NCBI RefSeq assembly: GCF_900580865.1
Contig: NZ_UTBZ01000001.1
Span: 434,001-498,000 of the forward strand
Reading direction: 5' to 3'
DNA: 64,000 bases
Source of the DNA: Pseudomonas viridiflava
GTDB taxonomy: Bacteria; Pseudomonadota; Gammaproteobacteria; Pseudomonadales; Pseudomonadaceae
Positions 60,503 to 64,000 of the stretch are shown piece by piece (the stretch's first letter is position 1; each line of letters opens with the position of its first letter). Under the pieces are notes generated by a model that made no database searches, was not told the DNA's origin, and saw only the letters and a program-made list of their open reading frames with translations. Position numbers and translations under genes: made by a program.

Positions 60503-62637
60503 CCTTTACGGGCCTTGCGCTGGCGACGACTGATCAACAGCAACGCAGCGCCCGCGACCAGCACGACCGCGCCGATCTGCACCGGCCACTTGTACGGCCG
60601 CAGTGATGAACGCACGGCATCAGTGACTTGGGTGACGTAACGCTTGTCGGCGTTTTCGAAATCCGGGTACGGGCACTGATTGCCGAAATCCACCGCCCAT
60701 GGGACGAACGGGCCTTCCTTGATATAACGCTGATACAGCGCGCTCTGATCTTCCAGGCTGCTGTTCCAGCCAGCGGCGTTGCACAGCACAGCGGCAAACG
60801 CCTGACTGGTGTGCGGCAGGTTATCAGCGGCGCGCCGGGCCAGTTCGGTGGCGACGAAACGGTAGTGATAGCGCTGATCCGGTTTCGCTTCACTGGCGAC
60901 CTGACGCTGCACTTCGGCTTCGCTGACCAGCGGGCCGACTTTCAGCTCAGTGCTTTCCAGGCTGTAGTTGCCACCGAACGTGGCGTAGTCCGGCGCCATC
61001 TCGTAACCGAGAATATCCATGCCCCACTCACGCGCCGTCCAAGCGGCGTTGTACAGCGCACTGGCGCGCTTGGTTGGCCACCACGCGGCATCGGCCTTCA
61101 GCCGTTGTTCGCCGTAGAGGCGAGCCTTGTTTTGCAGGTCGGGATTGTCGAAGTAAGCGACCGCGTCGGCGTAATGCCCTTCACGCAGCAAGCGCCGACC
61201 GAGCAGATTGCGCAGGCTGGCGGCAACCGGCAGCGGCACGTAGTTGTCGCGCTCCTGCTGAGTCAACGCCGGCGGCGCCGGGACGTTGTCGTCGACGTAT
61301 TTTTGCAGTTCTTCGACCGTCAGCACGCGTTCGGCCACGGTCGCGGCATCGAACCAATAGGTGCTGTTGCTGCGATACAACTGCACGAACGCTTGCAGAT
61401 ACTCGCCACGCTGCAAGGCAAGAATCGCGCTTTCGCCCTCGACCCGGCACTTCGGCTGAACGGCTTCATACGCCCAGTCCGGTGTACGCCGGTAACCCCA
61501 GTCTTCGCTCTGCGGGAAGGCCTGCGCGGCTTTCGAATAGGCGGCGGCCGCAGCATTTTTATCGCCGTCACGCACCGCCAGTTTCGCCCGTAGCCACCAC
61601 GCCAGGCCGCCGTCACCGGCATTTTCAAGGAAGGCTTTGGCGCTGGCGTAATCGCCCTGTTGATAACTCATCGCCGCCAGTCGATCAGCGTTGTCGAGGC
61701 TGCCACGGGTGCTGTTCTGCAGCAGCTTGACCAGTTTCTTCTCGTTCGGCGGCTCATCGCCAAACGACCAGCCCTGGCGGCTGACCAGCGATGCCGTGAC
61801 CAGTTGCTGCACGGCTTTGTGCTGCAGCAACTCGGCGAGTTTGGCCTCGGGCAACTCCGCCAGTTCATTCATCAATTGCTTGAGCGAGGTGTAACCCACG
61901 GCCGAGCCGTGCAGGTTCTGTGCTTCATACAATTCGATGGCACCGCTCCAGTCGCCCGCCGTGCGCAACACCCGCGCCTCTTCACCGAGGCTGGCAACAG
62001 CCAACTCCAGCGGATCGCTGAAACCGTCGATGCTCAGTTGCCGGGCCTGGCGGAACGCATCACGCGATTGCTCCAGCGCCTCGACCGCATCCCCGCCTTC
62101 GCTGCTCATGGCAAACCAGGTACGGCCCTTCGAATACGCCGCCCACGTGCTGCGCAACGGACGCTGATCTGCCGGCAGGGCCAGCAGCTTGTTGAAATAC
62201 TCGACCGCGAGTTGATGATCGCCCGTGGCAAACGCCACCGCACCGGCCACGTACAAACGGATTTCCGCCGGCAGGCTGGCGCCCTGCGCCTCGACCTGAC
62301 GCGCATCGGTCAGGCCGCGCAGTTGTTTGATCAACGCTTGCTGCTCAACGCTCAGTCCGGCCTGTTCAGCCTTTTCCCGAGCCTCGGCCGCCGCGTTTTC
62401 CTCGCCGTACATATCGTTGGGATTGTGCGTCGCCGCGGTGACGTTCTTCAGCCCGGCGATGGTTTTGCCGAGGCGGCTGAGTTCGAAGTTGAAGTTGCCC
62501 TCAGGCAGATCCGCGAGAGTCTGCCCGCGATTGTCGAGCAGGCGCATCGGGAAATCCGGCCCGCAGGCCAATGCCGAACCCAGCGGCAAGCAGAGGCTCA
62601 GGCAGAGCAGATGGCGGGGCCAGTTACGGGTCAACAT
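60499..62637 (-). CDS. Exported protein of unknown function with helical-repeat character (712 aa)
   Basis: A signal peptide is visible at residues 1-24 (LLCLSLCLPLGSALA), followed by CGPDFPMRLLDNRG. The rest is long, Ala/Leu/Glu-rich and helical with TPR-like pieces (ATGDHQLAVEYFNKLLALPADQ, SYQQGDYASAKAFLENAGDGGLAWWLRAKLAVRDGDKNAAAAAYSKAAQAFP, LREGHYADAVAYFDNPDLQNKARLYGE). A C-terminal transmembrane helix with a basic tail ends it (QIGAVVLVAGAALLLISRRQRKARKG). The chain thus appears periplasmic and anchored at its C-terminus. I chose ATG 62637 (AAGGAGG upstream); it overlaps the upstream DUF3142 gene by 14 bp, so the two are coupled. Function unknown; a cell-envelope assembly role is a guess. 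Confidence 0.8.
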   Translation of the reverse strand: MLTRNWPRHLLCLSLCLPLGSALACGPDFPMRLLDNRGQTLADLPEGNFNFELSRLGKTIAGLKNVTAATHNPNDMYGEENAAAEAREKAEQAGLSVEQQALIKQLRGLTDARQVEAQGASLPAEIRLYVAGAVAFATGDHQLAVEYFNKLLALPADQRPLRSTWAAYSKGRTWFAMSSEGGDAVEALEQSRDAFRQARQLSIDGFSDPLELAVASLGEEARVLRTAGDWSGAIELYEAQNLHGSAVGYTSLKQLMNELAELPEAKLAELLQHKAVQQLVTASLVSRQGWSFGDEPPNEKKLVKLLQNSTRGSLDNADRLAAMSYQQGDYASAKAFLENAGDGGLAWWLRAKLAVRDGDKNAAAAAYSKAAQAFPQSEDWGYRRTPDWAYEAVQPKCRVEGESAILALQRGEYLQAFVQLYRSNSTYWFDAATVAERVLTVEELQKYVDDNVPAPPALTQQERDNYVPLPVAASLRNLLGRRLLREGHYADAVAYFDNPDLQNKARLYGEQRLKADAAWWPTKRASALYNAAWTAREWGMDILGYEMAPDYATFGGNYSLESTELKVGPLVSEAEVQRQVASEAKPDQRYHYRFVATELARRAADNLPHTSQAFAAVLCNAAGWNSSLEDQSALYQRYIKEGPFVPWAVDFGNQCPYPDFENADKRYVTQVTDAVRSSLRPYKWPVQIGAVVLVAGAALLLISRRQRKARKG

Positions 62638-63808
62638 GCGAACCTCCTTGATCAATATTTGCGCAACGCGCCCAACCGATAGCGCGTTGTCCGCCCGCCG
62701 GTGAACGGCCGTCGTGCAGGCGGGTGAAGGTAAGCAGATCCGGGCTTTGTTGCAACGAGTAACCGGCGAGTGCATCGGCGCCTTCACAACTTTGCGCCTT
62801 GAGGGTGATCCGCGCAGGCCAGGCACTGTCCAGGTTGCCGGGATTGTCGAGCGTGATGTCGTAGAGACCGTCGTGTTCGCTCAACGTCACGCCGAGCTGG
62901 CTGACGAGTTGATCACCCCGGGCCACCGCACGCAGGGTGGTCAGACTCCAGGCACGACGATCATTGACCAGCGGCAAGCGAAACCAGATCAGCCCGGCCA
63001 GATGCGCCGGCGGGTCTTCGCGCAGGGTCTTGCCGAGTAGGCTCAACTGCAGCGGATCGGCGAGTAACTCCTGACGCTCACCGCCGCGCTCAAGTTGCAC
63101 TTCGCTTTCCACCACCGGCGCCCCGCCGTCATCGGGCAACAGCGCAACGCCGTAAGCCGGCAGCGCCAGATAGAACGGCTTGTCAGTGATACCTGCCCAA
63201 GCCTTGGCCCACTTCAACGCCTGATCAGGATCGAACAGACCGCGACGCGGATCACTGACGGCGTGCACTTGCAGCACGCTGCTGTCGACGGTTTGCAGGA
63301 GTTCGGGCAATTGCGCACTGCCGAGCCAGGCCGGCAGTGCCGTGATGCTCAAGGGTAGATTCGTCGGTAAGGCCGAGCGCAGATGTTTGAGAAATTCAGC
63401 GTACGCCGGCAACCGCGCATTACCCGCATCATGGTCGATTTCGACGCCTCTCAGCGTCAGGCCTTGCGTTTGCCAATCGGCAAGCACCTGCAGAATCTGC
63501 GCGGTGACCTGATCCTGATCCAGCGACTTGATCTGGCCGTCCAAGCGAATCACCGCGATCAAAGGGCGTCCATCCGCTTTCAATAACGGCGCATCGATTC
63601 GTGCGCGGCTCCATCCGGCGTTGGGGAAGGCTTGCAGGGCAAGGACGCGCAGCGTCGAGAAATCCTGGCGACTGTCACGCAGCGCCGCCTCGTGGGCCGG
63701 TGTCCATTGGCGTTGCCAGATGTAGAGTTGTTGGTCGAGGGGTGGGGCGGCGCGTTGCTCGCAACCCGACAGCAACACGCCCAAAAACAGACCGACAATA
63801 AACCGCAT
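62624..63808 (-). CDS. DUF3142-domain lipoprotein
   Basis: 394 residues. The N-terminus MRFIVGLFLGVLLSGCEQ is a lipoprotein signal with lipobox LSGC, so it should be lipidated and periplasm-facing. The body resembles a (beta/alpha) glycosidase-like barrel of the DUF3142 type (LYIWQRQWTPAHEAAL, LRGVEIDHDAGNARLPAYAEFLKHLR, LPLSITALPAWLG, YLALPAYGVALL), followed by a beta-rich C-terminus. I chose ATG 63808 over an upstream start at 63892. It overlaps the following helical-repeat gene, suggesting a joint role in the envelope, perhaps on a glycan. Catalytic residues cannot be assigned with confidence. Confidence 0.86.
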   Translation of the reverse strand: MRFIVGLFLGVLLSGCEQRAAPPLDQQLYIWQRQWTPAHEAALRDSRQDFSTLRVLALQAFPNAGWSRARIDAPLLKADGRPLIAVIRLDGQIKSLDQDQVTAQILQVLADWQTQGLTLRGVEIDHDAGNARLPAYAEFLKHLRSALPTNLPLSITALPAWLGSAQLPELLQTVDSSVLQVHAVSDPRRGLFDPDQALKWAKAWAGITDKPFYLALPAYGVALLPDDGGAPVVESEVQLERGGERQELLADPLQLSLLGKTLREDPPAHLAGLIWFRLPLVNDRRAWSLTTLRAVARGDQLVSQLGVTLSEHDGLYDITLDNPGNLDSAWPARITLKAQSCEGADALAGYSLQQSPDLLTFTRLHDGRSPAGGQRAIGWARCANIDQGGSHVDP

Positions 63809-63855
63809 ACCTTCCAACCCCTGACACCACGAGGCTGCAAGGTTACACAAATCCC

Positions 63856-63945
63856 TGTGGGAGCGAGCCTGCTCGCGAAAACGTTGTGTCATTCAACCAT
63901 GATGTCGACTGAAACGGCCTCTTCGCGAGCAGGCTCACTCCCACA
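63856..63945. repeat. REPIN near the right edge
   Basis: Inverted arms at 63856-63879 and 63922-63945 (one change, GCTCACTCC, in the right arm), between the DUF3142 gene and the gene entering from the right edge. Confidence 0.9.
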
Positions 63946-63956
63946 GGGGAAGGTGT

Positions 63957-64000
63957 TCAGGGTTTACGGGCAATGATCACCTGGCTTTTCGCAACAACGG
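63957..64000 (-). CDS. C-terminal end of a gene entering from the right edge (unidentified)
   Basis: On the minus strand an open frame runs in from the window edge and ends at a TGA (63957-63959), giving the C-terminus VVAKSQVIIARKP. Its distance from the REPIN is typical of a gene end. Thirteen residues are too few to assign a family. Confidence 0.4.
   Translation of the reverse strand, partial: VVAKSQVIIARKP

Overview
The window is a chromosomal stretch from a fluorescent-group Pseudomonas. The codon use is GC-rich, REP/REPIN palindromes of two families typical of that group lie between genes, and gene order can be matched from memory to P. aeruginosa: oadA-pycA-LysR-RpiR-GGDEF/EAL-uvrD corresponds to about PA5435-PA5443, and zigA/amiA/folE2/gamma-carbonic anhydrase/dihydroorotase/CFA synthase to about PA5535-PA5546. 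Three parS-like palindromes (42.2, 43.2 and 54.5 kb) also suggest that the right half lies near the replication origin. No rRNA, tRNA, CRISPR, prophage or insertion sequence was seen.

Layout. 1-15 kb is mixed and partly accessory: the 3' part of an asparaginase, an AT-rich orphan gene, an AraC regulator, an HDAC-like deacetylase, a 1531-residue dermonecrotic-toxin-like protein, a MocR regulator divergent from a paiB-GNAT-GNAT operon, a homocysteine S-methyltransferase divergent from an amino-acid ABC transporter that lacks its ATPase, and an XRE regulator. 15-20.6 kb holds two tandem autotransporters with related barrels and diverged passengers. 20.7-36 kb is core: pyruvate carboxylase (pycA/oadA) with a LysR gene, a HexR-like regulator with its own operator, a c-di-GMP protein, uvrD, a Tim44-like protein, a SUKH protein, a CPA2 antiporter, a thioesterase and pdxY.

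The most coherent biology is in 37.7-57.6 kb. Three 13-bp Zur-like boxes of the form GTTA-N5-TAAC lie at 41011, 42718 and 57547. They head two COG0523/CobW-associated blocks, an amidase, and an operon folE2-znuC-znuB-znuA-gamma-CA-dihydroorotase that combines a zinc importer with backup versions of zinc enzymes. The third box heads a four-gene, fully overlapping operon: three SPFH (HflK/HflC-like) proteins, one with a 17-histidine N-terminus, plus a zinc-type P1B-ATPase without an N-terminal metal-binding domain. A zinc-class exporter under apparent zinc-starvation control, tied to SPFH scaffolds, is the best candidate for an undescribed system here.

The right end (57.7-64 kb) carries a dihydrolipoamide dehydrogenase, an Lrp/LysE pair, two overlapping genes for unknown exported proteins, and the last codons of one further gene. 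A second unusual signal is a 12-bp repeat inside the MocR gene (about 9.6 kb) that creates a cluster of DnaA-box sequences.
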